Shown here one piece after another: positions 1 to 9,800 of a DNA stretch of 64,000 bases. The position numbers and the translations under genes are program-made. The notes under the pieces are model-generated. The model had not been told where the DNA came from. It did not search any database and was given only the letters and a program-made list of their open reading frames with translations. The stretch covers positions 124,001 through 188,000 of the forward strand of contig CAJQLB010000027.1 of the NCBI GenBank assembly GCA_905479065.1, in the 5' to 3' direction. The stretch's first letter is position 1. Every line of letters starts with the position of its first letter. This DNA comes from an uncultured Flavobacteriaceae bacterium. Its GTDB lineage: Bacteria; Bacteroidota; Bacteroidia; Flavobacteriales; Flavobacteriaceae.

Positions 1-219
1 CAGAACATTGCAATTAGCACAGGTGGTGTGGTAAAAGCAGCAACTTTAAAATCTAAAAATACAGACATCCTTATAACTACCGGAGGAGAAGCTTTCGTGA
101 ATTCAACAGAATCTCTTGATATTAAAATTAGGGCAGGTGGGGACGTTTTTATTTATGGCAAACCTAAAAAGGTTACTAAAAACAAGGTGTTAGGTGGTAG
201 AATAAAATACATGGATTAA
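1..219 (+). CDS. GIN-domain (DUF2807-like) protein, C-terminal fragment
   Basis: The reading frame is open from base 1, so the start lies upstream of the window. The last 72 residues show the repetitive beta-solenoid pattern of the 'putative auto-transporter adhesin head GIN domain': short strands separated by small and Gly-rich turns (STGG, TTGG, RAGGDV), and the family's typical ending in which a GGDVFIYGKP-type strand is followed by a K-rich segment and a last GGRI strand. Such proteins are usually exported by a signal peptide and have no known enzymatic activity. The function is unknown, and only the family assignment is supported. Confidence 0.7.
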   Translation, partial: QNIAISTGGVVKAATLKSKNTDILITTGGEAFVNSTESLDIKIRAGGDVFIYGKPKKVTKNKVLGGRIKYMD

Positions 220-271
220 AGATGTCGCCTTTAGTGTTAAAACTTTAAAATAGAATTTACTTCATATTAGC

Positions 272-940
272 ATGATTGACGATATCCAAGCAGCAATACC
301 TTTAGGGTTTTTCTTATCTTTTATGATTGGACCAGTTTTTTTTGTTTTAATTGAAACAAGTGTTACTAAAGGTTTTAGAGCGGCTGTGGTGTTTGATTTA
401 GGGGTTATTATTGCTGATGTTTTTTTTATTGCTTTAGCTTACTTTAGTAGCTTTCAATTATTAGAAAACCTCAGTAATCAACCTGGGTTATTTGTATTTG
501 GCGGTATGATTATCACAGTCTATGGTATTATAATTTTTTTAAAAAAACCAAAGAAAGCTTCGCAACAAGAGAATGAATATATTTCTGATAAAAAAAACTA
601 CCTAGGAATGTTTATTAAAGGGTTTTTAATAAATTTTATTAACATAGGTGTTCTTGTGTTTTGGCTAGGTATTATTATTATCACAGGCCCTACTTTAGAG
701 AACAATCTCAATAGATTTGTTGTTTTTTTTTCAACGATGATTGGTGTTTATTTTTTTACAGATTTAGTTAAGATTTTATTAGCAAAGCAACTTAAAAAGA
801 AGTTAACACCCACACGTATAGTCAAAGTAAAGAAAATACTAGGATTTATTTTAGTCATCTGTGGTTTGGTTTTAATTATTAAAGGATTTCTTCCGAAAGA
901 CCAATTAAATCCACAAAATTTAATTGAAGATATACGTTAA
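272..940 (+). CDS. LysE-type translocator (amino-acid/metabolite exporter family)
   Basis: A 222-residue inner-membrane protein with about six hydrophobic segments. The N-terminus carries the LysE/RhtB signature (PLGFFLSFMIGPVFFVL, near residues 10-26), in which Gly-Pro sits in the first helix. A charged cytoplasmic loop (KKPKK, near residue 90) separates the two helical halves. Members of the family export amino acids or related small molecules; the substrate here cannot be read from sequence. It stands alone, 52 bp after the GIN-domain gene and just before the terminator that serves the opposing tRNA-Cys gene. Confidence 0.8.
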   Translation: MIDDIQAAIPLGFFLSFMIGPVFFVLIETSVTKGFRAAVVFDLGVIIADVFFIALAYFSSFQLLENLSNQPGLFVFGGMIITVYGIIIFLKKPKKASQQENEYISDKKNYLGMFIKGFLINFINIGVLVFWLGIIIITGPTLENNLNRFVVFFSTMIGVYFFTDLVKILLAKQLKKKLTPTRIVKVKKILGFILVICGLVLIIKGFLPKDQLNPQNLIEDIR

Positions 941-972
941 TAAAAAAAACCTTCAATAAAAATTGAAGGTTT
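941..972 (-). terminator. Rho-independent terminator of tRNA-Cys
   Basis: A perfect 11-bp inverted repeat (947-957 and 962-972, arm AAACCTTCAAT) with a 4-nt loop. Read on the minus strand it is followed by a run of eight T (942-949), so it terminates the tRNA-Cys transcript. It can also form in the lysE-like transcript coming from the other side. Confidence 0.8.
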
Positions 973-975
973 GAG

Positions 976-1046
976 AGGCGTCTAGCGGATTCGAACCGCT
1001 GTAGAAGGTTTTGCAGACCTCTGCCTAGCCACTCGGCCAAGACGCC
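976..1046 (-). tRNA. tRNA-Cys (GCA)
   Basis: A 71-nt cloverleaf on the minus strand. The acceptor stem GGCGTCT pairs with AGACGCC, the D-arm region reads GGCCGAGTGGCTAGGC, the anticodon loop CTGCAAA gives anticodon GCA, and the T-arm contains GGTTCGAATCC. The discriminator base is U, as expected for tRNA-Cys. CCA is not encoded. A TAnnTTTG box lies 11 bp upstream and a terminator follows directly. Confidence 0.97.
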
Positions 1047-1057
1047 ATAATTGGCAG

Positions 1058-1065
1058 CAAATGTA
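1058..1065 (-). promoter_or_regulatory. -7 promoter box for tRNA-Cys
   Basis: TACATTTG on the minus strand matches the Bacteroidota -7 consensus TAnnTTTG. It ends 11 bp before the mature 5' end of tRNA-Cys. No TTG element is seen at the usual 19-21 bp spacing, so only the -7 element supports it. Confidence 0.5.
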
Positions 1066-1095
1066 AAAAAAATTAATCTTTCTTAGCCTGTCAAT

Positions 1096-1461
1096 TTAGA
1101 TTTTTCGTTCTTGTGTCATTTTAATCGTTACCATTTGAACATCACCGCCGATTGGTGGATTTACTTTTGAAACAGCCACAGTAACGACATTTACTCTTGG
1201 ACAATTGTAAAAAATAGCATTAATTATCCGTGATGTAACATGTTCTAATAGCTTTGATGCTGATGCCATTTCTGTGGTGACAATTTTGTTTAGTAACACA
1301 TAGTCTACGGTATCTTCTAAAGCATCTGTTTGAGATGACTTGTTGAGATTTGCATGAACACTTAAGTTTACTAAGTAATCACTTCCTATGATTGTTTCTT
1401 CCTCTAAACAGCCGTGATAAGCGTAAACACGAATTGTATCAAGTGTAATTATAGCCTCCAT
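1096..1461 (-). CDS. folB: Dihydroneopterin aldolase
   Basis: 121 residues, the normal length for FolB. It cleaves 7,8-dihydroneopterin to 6-hydroxymethyl-dihydropterin and glycolaldehyde in cytosolic folate synthesis. Diagnostic residues are AYHG (14-17), the glutamate-rich stretch after it (E20-E22), LLEHV with the pterin-binding Glu73, and the catalytic Lys99 in SKVNPPIGG. Its ATG overlaps the TAA of the upstream Zn-ribbon gene by one base (TAATG), so the two are translationally coupled on one minus-strand transcript. Confidence 0.93.
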   Translation of the reverse strand: MEAIITLDTIRVYAYHGCLEEETIIGSDYLVNLSVHANLNKSSQTDALEDTVDYVLLNKIVTTEMASASKLLEHVTSRIINAIFYNCPRVNVVTVAVSKVNPPIGGDVQMVTIKMTQERKI

Positions 1462-1670
1462 TAATTAGTAAAAAAATCAAAAACATTACTTAACGCACTA
1501 GTTTTTGTCTTAAAAAACTCCGTGTAAGTGCATTGCTTACATGTAACTGACGTGAATTTTTTAGTTTGAATATCAAATAATTTTGAAAAAACACCACCAG
1601 TTGCTCTAATTTGATCTATTTCATATTGTTTATGACCACATTTTTGACAATTATAATTTATCGTATTCAT
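1461..1670 (-). CDS. Small Zn-ribbon protein (PF09855-like)
   Basis: A 69-residue protein with two CxxC knuckles (Cys8/Cys11 and Cys44/Cys47) that should bind one zinc ion. Between them is the motif DQIRATGGVFSKLFDIQTKKF, characteristic of the family annotated as nucleic-acid-binding Zn-ribbon proteins. The biochemical role is not established. It is the first gene of a two-gene unit with folB and overlaps it by one base. No clear -7 box precedes it. Confidence 0.75.
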   Translation of the reverse strand: MNTINYNCQKCGHKQYEIDQIRATGGVFSKLFDIQTKKFTSVTCKQCTYTEFFKTKTSALSNVFDFFTN

Positions 1671-1746
1671 TTTTTATCTTTTTTCTATGTTATATCCAAG
1701 AAACGGGATAATATTATCAATAGCACTAAAATAAGCTGAATTTGTT

Positions 1747-1754
1747 TAATTTTG
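1747..1754 (+). promoter_or_regulatory. -7 promoter box for glnS
   Basis: TAATTTTG matches TAnnTTTG and lies 28 bp before the glnS ATG. No convincing -33 TTG is present. Confidence 0.4.
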
Positions 1755-1782
1755 AAAACATATTAGAAAGAAAAATATTTAG

Positions 1783-3789
1783 ATGTCAGAAGATGTTAAA
1801 GCGCTTAATTTTATTGAGCACATTATAGAAGAAGATTTAGGTTCAAGCCTTCAAAAGAGTCAGTTGCGCTTTCGATTTCCTCCTGAACCAAACGGGTATT
1901 TACATATTGGCCATACAAAGGCAATTGGTATAAGTTTCGGGTTAGGTGAAAAGTATAACGCTCCTGTAAACTTACGTTTCGACGACACTAATCCTATTAA
2001 GGAGGAGCAAGAGTACGTTGACGCGATCAAACGAGATATTTTATGGTTAGGCTATCATTGGGAAAATGAAGTCTATTCTTCTGATTATTTTACGCAATTA
2101 TTTGAGTGGGCAGTTAAAATGATTAAGGAAGGTAAGGCTTATGTAGACTCTCAATCAAGTGAAGATATGGCATCCCAGAAAGGCACTCCAACTCAAGTTG
2201 GTTATAATAGCCCTTTTAGGAGCCGCTCTGTTGATGAAAATTTAGATTTATTTAATCGTATGAAAGATGGTGAATTTTCGTCAGGAGAACACGTCTTAAG
2301 GGCTAAAATTAATATGGAAGACCCTAATATGTTAATGCGAGATCCAATTATGTACCGTGTTATGCATGCTCGTCATCATAGAACAGGAAGTGATTGGTGT
2401 ATATATCCCATGTATGATTGGACTCATGGAGAAAGCGATTATATTGAACAAATTTCTCATTCTTTGTGTTCTTTAGAGTTTAAACCACACCGTAAATTAT
2501 ACGATTGGTTTAAAGATCAAGTTTACCAGTACAGTCAAGATACGCTGCCTCTTATTCCTAAGCAGAGAGAGTTTGCTCGCTTAAATTTAAGTTACACAAT
2601 AATGAGTAAACGTAAACTTTTAAGACTCGTAGATAACAATATTGTGACGGGATGGGATGACCCAAGGATGCCTACAATCTCGGGACTAAGACGACGAGGC
2701 TATACACCAAAAGCAATACGTTCTTTTATTGATAAAGTTGGTGTTGCTAAGCGTGAAAATATTATTGATGTATCCTTACTAGAGTTTTGTATACGCGAGG
2801 ATTTAAATAAGGTAGCTCCAAGAGTTATGGGTGTTTTAAATCCAATCAAAATTATTATTACAAATTATCCCGAGGATAGAGAAGAATGGTTAGAAGCTGA
2901 AAACAACCCTGAGAATATAGATGCTGGCACTCGTAAAGTTCCTTTTTCTAGAGAAATTTTTATTGAAAAGGAGGATTTTAAAGAGTCTGCAGGAAATAAA
3001 TTTTTTAGATTAAAAATAGGTAGTGAGGTGCGATTAAAAAACGCCTACATTATTAAAGCTAATTCCGTTTTAAAAACATCTACTGGAGAAATAGAGGAGG
3101 TTCATTGCACTTATACAAAAGACACTGAAAAAAGAGTTAAAGGAACATTACACTGGGTGTCTATTAAACACGCTTTGAAGGTAGAAGTAAGAGACTACGA
3201 CCGCTTATTCTTGCATGAAGCTCCAGATAATCAAGGAGACCGAAGTTTTATGGATTTTATTAATCCAGAATCTCTTAAAATTATTCAAGGCTACGTTGAA
3301 CCTAGTTTAAAGAATGCTCAACCAGAGGAGCGGTTTCAATTTCAACGTTTGGGATATTTTAATATTGATAAAGACAGTGATACTGAAAGACTGGTGTTTA
3401 ATAAAATCGTTGGTTTGAGAGACTCTTGGATTAAGAAGCAGGCAGCTTCAAACAAGAACCAGTCATTTGCACCACCATTAAATAATCAACAACCAAAAGC
3501 GATTAATGTGCTTCAAAAATTAGGTAAGAAATACACGAAACAATCAAAAGAAAAACAATTACTCATTAAAGATGAGGTGAAGACTCTTACTCAAGATATT
3601 CAATATAGTGACTTAGAGGCACTTTTTAATACATCGGTTAAGAAAGTAGGTACAAGAATAGTTGTAATGATATCCTTGCAGGAAATGCTCAATAAAGGAT
3701 TGACTCGTAATCAATTAATTAACGACTTTATAAGTAAAGCACTAAATGATAACAACGATTTATTAGTTGCTGAGGCAAAGAATTTTTAA
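1783..3789 (+). CDS. glnS: Glutaminyl-tRNA synthetase with C-terminal extension
   Basis: 668 residues. It charges tRNA-Gln with glutamine in the cytosol. The class I signatures are present: PPEPNGYLHIGH at about 33-44 and MSKRK at 274-278, together with the GlnRS-type anticodon-binding beta-barrels. The region equivalent to E. coli GlnRS ends near GLRDSW (residue 544). About 117 residues follow, beginning with a Gln/Asn-rich linker and ending in a predicted helical domain, so the protein is clearly longer than the roughly 550 residues of enterobacterial GlnRS. The gene is monocistronic and convergent with the SPFH gene. Function is firmly supported; the role of the extension is unknown. Confidence 0.97.
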   Translation: MSEDVKALNFIEHIIEEDLGSSLQKSQLRFRFPPEPNGYLHIGHTKAIGISFGLGEKYNAPVNLRFDDTNPIKEEQEYVDAIKRDILWLGYHWENEVYSSDYFTQLFEWAVKMIKEGKAYVDSQSSEDMASQKGTPTQVGYNSPFRSRSVDENLDLFNRMKDGEFSSGEHVLRAKINMEDPNMLMRDPIMYRVMHARHHRTGSDWCIYPMYDWTHGESDYIEQISHSLCSLEFKPHRKLYDWFKDQVYQYSQDTLPLIPKQREFARLNLSYTIMSKRKLLRLVDNNIVTGWDDPRMPTISGLRRRGYTPKAIRSFIDKVGVAKRENIIDVSLLEFCIREDLNKVAPRVMGVLNPIKIIITNYPEDREEWLEAENNPENIDAGTRKVPFSREIFIEKEDFKESAGNKFFRLKIGSEVRLKNAYIIKANSVLKTSTGEIEEVHCTYTKDTEKRVKGTLHWVSIKHALKVEVRDYDRLFLHEAPDNQGDRSFMDFINPESLKIIQGYVEPSLKNAQPEERFQFQRLGYFNIDKDSDTERLVFNKIVGLRDSWIKKQAASNKNQSFAPPLNNQQPKAINVLQKLGKKYTKQSKEKQLLIKDEVKTLTQDIQYSDLEALFNTSVKKVGTRIVVMISLQEMLNKGLTRNQLINDFISKALNDNNDLLVAEAKNF

Positions 3790-3831
3790 AGCTCTAAATC
3801 ACATAAATTCTTTGATTATTTCATGTCTTTA

Positions 3832-4758
3832 TTAGTTTTCTTTTTTCTGATTTGAATTTTTCATTGCCTCACCAATTTGATTACTTGCGGTAAAGCTTGC
3901 AACCATGTCATTTAACATATTACTTCCAGCTTGTGGTGAGTTTGGTAATAAAATCAAATTACTATTAGTTTCACCACCTATTGATTGTAACGTATCGTAA
4001 TGTTGTGTCACAACAATTAATGCAGAGGCTTCTTGTGAATTAATACCAACCTTATTAAGAACCTCTACAGACTCTTCCAAACCACGCGCTATTTCTCTTC
4101 GTTGATCTGCAATACCTTGCCCTTGTAAGCGCTTGCTTTCAGCTTCAGCTTTTGCTTTTTCAACGATTAATATACGTGCTGCATCCCCTTCAAATTGAGC
4201 CGCAATCTTTTCACGTTCTGAAGCATTAATTCTATTCATGGCTTGTTTAACTTGTGCGTCAGGGTCTATGTCTGTGACTAATGTTTTTATTATATCAAAA
4301 CCATATCCTGACATGGCATCATTTAACTCAGCCTTCACCGCTAAGGCGATATCGTCTTTTTTTACAAATACATCATCAAGTTTCATTTTAGGAACTTCAG
4401 CACGAACTACGTCAAAAACGTAGGAGGTAATTTGGTCGTGAGGGTAGTCAAGTTTATAAAACGCGTCATAAACACGGTCTTTAATTACTTTATATTGAAC
4501 AGAAACCTTTAATCGTACAAAAACATCATCTAGTGTTTTAGTTTCTATTATGACGTCTAATTGTTGAATTTTTAAACTTAATCTACCAGAAATTCTATCA
4601 ACAAGCGGTATTTTGATTTGTAAACCAGACTGTCTAATGCTTTGGAATTTTCCAAACCGCTCAACAATAACTGCCGTTTGTTGTTTTACAATAAAAAATG
4701 CAGAAATAATAATTAGTAATGTGAAGAAAATGATTGGAACAATAGTAAAAAGACCCAT
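3832..4758 (-). CDS. SPFH/Band 7 (stomatin/paraslipin-type) membrane protein
   Basis: 308 residues. One N-terminal transmembrane helix (about 4-24) is followed by an SPFH/PHB domain with the expected signature (QQTAVIVERFGKF, then GLQIKIPLVD and LDVIIETKTLDDVFV). A long charged helix (about 175-225, with EREKIAAQFEGDAARI) follows. Proteins of this type form large membrane-associated oligomers and organise membrane microdomains or regulate membrane proteases. The NfeD partner that often accompanies them is not adjacent. A 340-bp gap separates it from gltX upstream on the same strand. Confidence 0.85.
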   Translation of the reverse strand: MGLFTIVPIIFFTLLIIISAFFIVKQQTAVIVERFGKFQSIRQSGLQIKIPLVDRISGRLSLKIQQLDVIIETKTLDDVFVRLKVSVQYKVIKDRVYDAFYKLDYPHDQITSYVFDVVRAEVPKMKLDDVFVKKDDIALAVKAELNDAMSGYGFDIIKTLVTDIDPDAQVKQAMNRINASEREKIAAQFEGDAARILIVEKAKAEAESKRLQGQGIADQRREIARGLEESVEVLNKVGINSQEASALIVVTQHYDTLQSIGGETNSNLILLPNSPQAGSNMLNDMVASFTASNQIGEAMKNSNQKKEN

Positions 4759-5098
4759 AGTGACAGATTTAAATAATTAGAAATTAATTGACACCTAAAT
4801 TAAGCTATATTTGTGTCATTTGACAACATGTTTTATTAAACTTAGTGCTTGTATTTTGTTAGTAGCATGAAAGATGGTTAATGTTACAGTATTACCGACA
4901 CAATTTTTAAAAATTCACAAATACACGGTTTTGAAAACCTCTGTTATGCACTACAATAACTTTGAAACTATTAGTTGAATTCAAAGCGCCTGTAAAACAC
5001 TGCTTACCGTTTGAATTTAATTTACAGTTAACTTTCTGTTCGTGCTTAAAGATTCGTAGTTAATAACCTTAGAAGAGCATTATATTTCGTTGATAAAT
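4759..5098. other. 340-bp gene-free gap
   Basis: Between the SPFH gene and gltX, both on the minus strand, no reading frame with protein-like composition is visible on either strand. A TATATTTG box on the plus strand (4806-4813) has a TTG only 15 bp upstream, which is short for a Bacteroidota promoter. A 13-nt palindrome GGTTTTGAAAACC lies near 4927-4939. Nothing here can be assigned with confidence; a small RNA is possible but unsupported. Confidence 0.4.
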
Positions 5099-6616
5099 CT
5101 ACGTATTTGACTTTGTTATGAACTTATTAATACGATGTATGGTTTTGTCTAGGCCAATCATATAAATAATATCAAATACATCAGGACCTTTTAATGCTCC
5201 TACAAGTGCTAATCTTAATGGCATCATAATGCGTCCAAAACCGATATTTTTTGACAAAATCCAATCTTTTACAGATTGCTCAATAGCTTTTTTTGATCCA
5301 GCATCTGCAGTATTTAAAACAATTAACAAGCTTCTCATTAAATCAAAAGTGTCTTCTTTAAGAGTTTTTTTCAAAGCTTTAGCATCATAAGTGTCTGGGT
5401 TTACAAAAAAGAATGAGCTTAATTCCCAAAAATCAGTAACAAAAGTGGCGCGTTCTTTTATTAGGTCAACAACAGCTTCTATATATTGATTTGACACTTC
5501 GCTTAATTCATCCTGAGAGTTTTTAAACAAAACACCTAAGTGTTGTGTTGATTGCTTTTGCATGTAGTGATGATTAAACCATTTAATTTTTTCTGGATCA
5601 AACCGTGCACCAGATTTATGAACGCGTTCTAAATCAAAAGAGTTAACAAGCTCTGAGAGGGTAAATATTTCTTGTTCTGAACCAGAATTCCAACCGAGTA
5701 ATGCCAGGAAATTTATCATTGACTCTGCAAAGTAGCCGTCTTCTCGGTATCCTCTTGAGGAATTATGAGTGTGTGGGTCTATCCACTCTAAAGGAAATAC
5801 AGGAAAACCAAGCTTATCTCCGTCACGTTTGCTTAATTTTCCTTTCCCTGTTGGTTTTAGGATCAAAGGAAGGTGTGCAAATTTTGGTGTATCCCAATCA
5901 AAAGCGCCGTATAATAAATGATGTAAAGCTAAAGATGGTAACCATTCTTCTCCACGGATAACATGCGTAATATTCATTAAATGATCATCAACCACATTAG
6001 CTAAGTGATAGGTAGGCATGCCGTCACTTTTAAAAAGTATTTTATCGTCTAGGTTAGCTGATTGAATTGTTATCACACCTCTTACAAGGTCTTTAAGCTC
6101 GAGGGTTTCATTGCTAGGGCTGTAAAAGCGAATAACATAATCTTCACCATTAGCTATTTTGTTTGCAACTTCATCAGGGGTGAGAGATAGAGAGTTATTA
6201 AGAGACGTTCGATTACGCCAATTATAAACAAATGTTTCACCTTTTTTTTCTTCTTCTTTTCTTAAATTATTAAGTTCTGTTGTTGAGTCAAACGCGTAAT
6301 ATGCTTTTTTAGTTTCTATAAGTTTTAGGGCGTAGTCTCTATAAATAGATTGACGTTCGCTTTGACGGTAAGGCCCGCAGTTTTCGTTTTTTTCAGGACC
6401 TTCATCGAAAGGAATTCCACACCAATTCAATGCGTTAATAATATAATTTTCCGCCCCTTCTACATAGCGATTTTTATCTGTGTCTTCAATGCGAAGAATG
6501 AATGTTCCGTTGTGCTTTTTTGCAAATAAGTAATTGTATAAAGCGGTCCTTACACCTCCAATGTGAAGCGGTCCTGTTGGGCTTGGTGCAAATCGCACTC
6601 TAACGTTTTGACTCAT
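5099..6616 (-). CDS. gltX: Glutamyl-tRNA synthetase
   Basis: 505 residues, the usual bacterial GluRS length. It attaches glutamate to tRNA-Glu. The N-terminus contains the class I HIGH-type motif (RFAPSPTGPLHIGG, 8-21), and KLSKRDG, the KMSKS equivalent, lies near residue 260. The C-terminal half is the helical anticodon-binding domain. It is transcribed divergently from the DUF4175 gene. A TATATTTG box lies 17 bp upstream, implying a short leader. With glnS also in the window, both glutamine-related synthetases are present 1.3 kb apart. Confidence 0.97.
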   Translation of the reverse strand: MSQNVRVRFAPSPTGPLHIGGVRTALYNYLFAKKHNGTFILRIEDTDKNRYVEGAENYIINALNWCGIPFDEGPEKNENCGPYRQSERQSIYRDYALKLIETKKAYYAFDSTTELNNLRKEEEKKGETFVYNWRNRTSLNNSLSLTPDEVANKIANGEDYVIRFYSPSNETLELKDLVRGVITIQSANLDDKILFKSDGMPTYHLANVVDDHLMNITHVIRGEEWLPSLALHHLLYGAFDWDTPKFAHLPLILKPTGKGKLSKRDGDKLGFPVFPLEWIDPHTHNSSRGYREDGYFAESMINFLALLGWNSGSEQEIFTLSELVNSFDLERVHKSGARFDPEKIKWFNHHYMQKQSTQHLGVLFKNSQDELSEVSNQYIEAVVDLIKERATFVTDFWELSSFFFVNPDTYDAKALKKTLKEDTFDLMRSLLIVLNTADAGSKKAIEQSVKDWILSKNIGFGRIMMPLRLALVGALKGPDVFDIIYMIGLDKTIHRINKFITKSNT

Positions 6617-6632
6617 TTTCTTTGTTTTGAGG

Positions 6633-6640
6633 CAAATATA
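6633..6640 (-). promoter_or_regulatory. -7 promoter box for gltX
   Basis: TATATTTG on the minus strand, 16 nt before the gltX ATG. It is a perfect match to TAnnTTTG, but no -33 TTG is seen at the usual distance. Confidence 0.45.
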
Positions 6641-6843
6641 AAACGATAATTGTGAAAATTAAGGGTCTCTTTGAAAATCATTTTAAAGTGTATTTTACCG
6701 AAGTTGTCGTTAAGCAGGTTTTTTTGAATTGTCTTAATGGCACTCTCTGGTTGGTAATCGATTTTAATGGAATGTTGTGGTTTTCAAAGTAGTCAATTAA
6801 CAATAAAATTGTAATTTTATAAGTTAATTGTATATTATATTTA

Positions 6844-9800
6844 GTGGTAGATAATTTTATAACAGTAAAACTTAAATTAGAAAGGTTCATAAAGAAGTAT
6901 TATGTCAACGAGCTCATTCGTGGCTTAATTTTGTTTGCAGCCATTGGGTTGTTATACTTCTTGTTTACTTTATTGATAGAATACATATTATGGCTTAAAC
7001 CTGTAGCTAGAACATTATTGTTTTGGGTGTTTGTTATCGTTGAATTATCGTTGTTTATTAAGTTAATTATCTCACCGACTTTTAAATTATTGAAGCTAAA
7101 ACAAGGCCTTAACTATATTGAGGCCTCGCGTATTGTTGGAGAATTTTTCCCAGAAGTTAAAGATAAATTGATTAACGTAATTCAACTTCATAACACCAAA
7201 GATAGGTCCGAGTTATTGTTAGCGAGTATTCAGCAAAAATCCTTAGAGCTTAAGCCTGTTCCATTTTCGATAGCGGTGAATTTTAGTCACAACCTAAAGT
7301 ACCTGAAATATCTAGCCATTCCTCTGTTAATAGTTACATTGTCATTTATTTCTGGGCACATGAATTGGTTTAGTGATAGTTATAACCGGGTTGTAAATTA
7401 TCAAACAGCTTATGATCCACCAGCACCTTTTCGTTTTTTAATTACAAATCAGAATTTAAATGCAATAGAAAATAACCCGTTTAAGCTTGTTGTGACGACA
7501 AGCGGGAATGTAGTTCCAGAAGATGTTCAAATTTTTTATCAAGGTGAGGCATATTTCTTGAAGCAATCGCGTACAAATGAGTTTGAGTATGTTTTTTCTA
7601 AACCCCAACAACCTCTTGAATTTATAGTCTCTGCAAATGGTGTTTTTTCTGAGACTTACAGGCTTAATGTGATTGCCGCACCTACAATCCTAGGTTTTGA
7701 AATGGTTTTGAATTATCCTGCATACACGAAGAAAAAAGACGAGTCTTTTTCTAATAATGGTAATGCGTCAGTCCCACAAGGCACAAAAATCACATGGAAT
7801 GTAAGGACAAAATCGACAACACAACTTCGTTTAGTTACTGATGATTCGGTTTTTTCTTTTTTGAATGATAATGATAATTTTAAAACATCTCAGCGCGTTC
7901 ACAATAATTTAAAGTACTTGATAAATACGAGTAATGAGTCTTTAGAAAATTATGAATCATTAGCCTTCTCTATTAATATCCTAAAAGACGAACTTCCACG
8001 ACTTAAGGTAGAAATGAATCGAGATTCTGTAGAGTTGGAGACGCTTTATTTTTATGGCCAAGCGAGTGACGATTATGGACTCAACAAGTTAGAGCTCATA
8101 TATTATCAAACAGACACTCCTGAAAATAAATTTATTAAGTCAATTCCAATTAAACAGACTAATTTTGATGAATTTATTTACATATTTCCTAATAACTTAG
8201 ATCTAGACAACAATGTTAGTTATGAGTTATATTTTAAGATTTATGATAATGACATTATTAATGGTTATAAGAGTGTAAAAAGCGAACTTTTCCGTTACAG
8301 AAAGCGTTCTGTCAAAGAGCTTGCTCTTGAGAAATTAAATAATCAAAAAGCAACTATTACAGATTTAAATAGGTCTTTAAATAATTTTGATAAGCAAGAT
8401 TTAGAATTAAAAAATTTAACAAAAAATCAGAAAGAAAAGTCAAATCTTAGCTTTAGTGATAAGAAAAATTTTAAGGAGTTTTTAAAGAGGCAAAAGAATC
8501 AAGAGAGGTTAATGCAAAACTATAATAAAAACCTGATGAATAATTTAAAGCGTTTTGAAAAGGAAGACGTGCAAAATGATTTCTTTAAGGAGGCGATTGA
8601 AAACCGTTTGAAAGAAAATCAAGAACAATTATTAGAAGACGAAAAGCTCCTAAAAGAGCTAGAGGAATTATCAGATAAGCTTCAAAAAGAGCAGTTGACA
8701 GATAAGCTTGAGCAATTAGCCAAGCAAAACAAGAATAAGAAACGAAGTTTGCAGCAGTTGTTGGAGTTAACCAAGCGTTATTATGTTTCTAAAAAAGCTG
8801 AACAACTCAAGATGCAAATTGAAGAATTAGCAAAGAAGCAACTTCAGCTCTCAGAAGAAGACATGGAGCGTAATACAAAAGACAAGCAAGAGAAGCTTTC
8901 TGACTTGTTTGATACGTTTAAAAAGGACATGCAAGAAATTGACACTGAAAACAAGCAGCTAAAGGATCCGATTGAAGGAATTAAGCGTGACCCAGTTTTA
9001 GAAAAACTCATTGAAAAAGAGCTGAAAAATGCGCTTAATAAATTAGACAAAAAAGAGAATTCTCTTAATAAAAAGGAACAACAAAATGATCACAATAATG
9101 CTCAAAAAAGTCAAAAGAAAGCATCTCAAAAGATGAAAGAAATGGGACAGTTAATGAGTCAAACAGCTATGGGTGGAGGAGGTGATCAAATGTCTGAAGA
9201 TATAGATGTGCTTAGGCAAATTCTTGATAATTTATTATTGTTTTCTTTTAATCAAGAAGCGTTAATGATGCAGTTTAAAAATATTCAGGTTAATCATAAT
9301 AAATATGCTCAATATTTGAAGAGGCAACAAGATCTCAAGGTGCATTTTGAACATGTTGATGATAGCCTCTTCGCGTTATCTTTGCGGCAGCCAATGATTT
9401 CTGAGCGTATTAACAAAGAAATCACTGAGGTGTTTTTTTATATGAACAAAACATTATCACAATTAGAAGACAATAGGTTATATCAAGGTGTTGCTTCCCA
9501 ACAATACACGGTGACATCATCGAATACGTTAGCTAATTTTCTAAGTGATTTATTAGACAATATGGAAAGCCAAATGAACCCTACTCCTGGGCAGGGCGAG
9601 GGTAGTGAGATGCAGTTACCGGATATTATCATGAGTCAGGAACAGCTAAATCAGGAGATGAAACAAGGCTTAAGTGGCTTAAGTCAACAAGAGAATGGTG
9701 ATAAAGAAGGAACTAAGGGATTAAAAGAAGATGGCGAGCCTAGTAATAAAGGCCCTAAAGGGGCGGGAAATAGTTCTGATGAGAGCGAATATATGCAGGG

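Noticed and set aside
6678-6890. 70-codon reading frame on the minus strand between gltX and the DUF4175 gene
   Set aside because: It overlaps the start of the DUF4175 gene, has no protein-like composition or promoter, and matches no family.
8844-9050. Ser-rich minus-strand frame inside the DUF4175 gene
   Set aside because: It is the antisense image of the Lys/Glu/Asp-rich coiled-coil codons.
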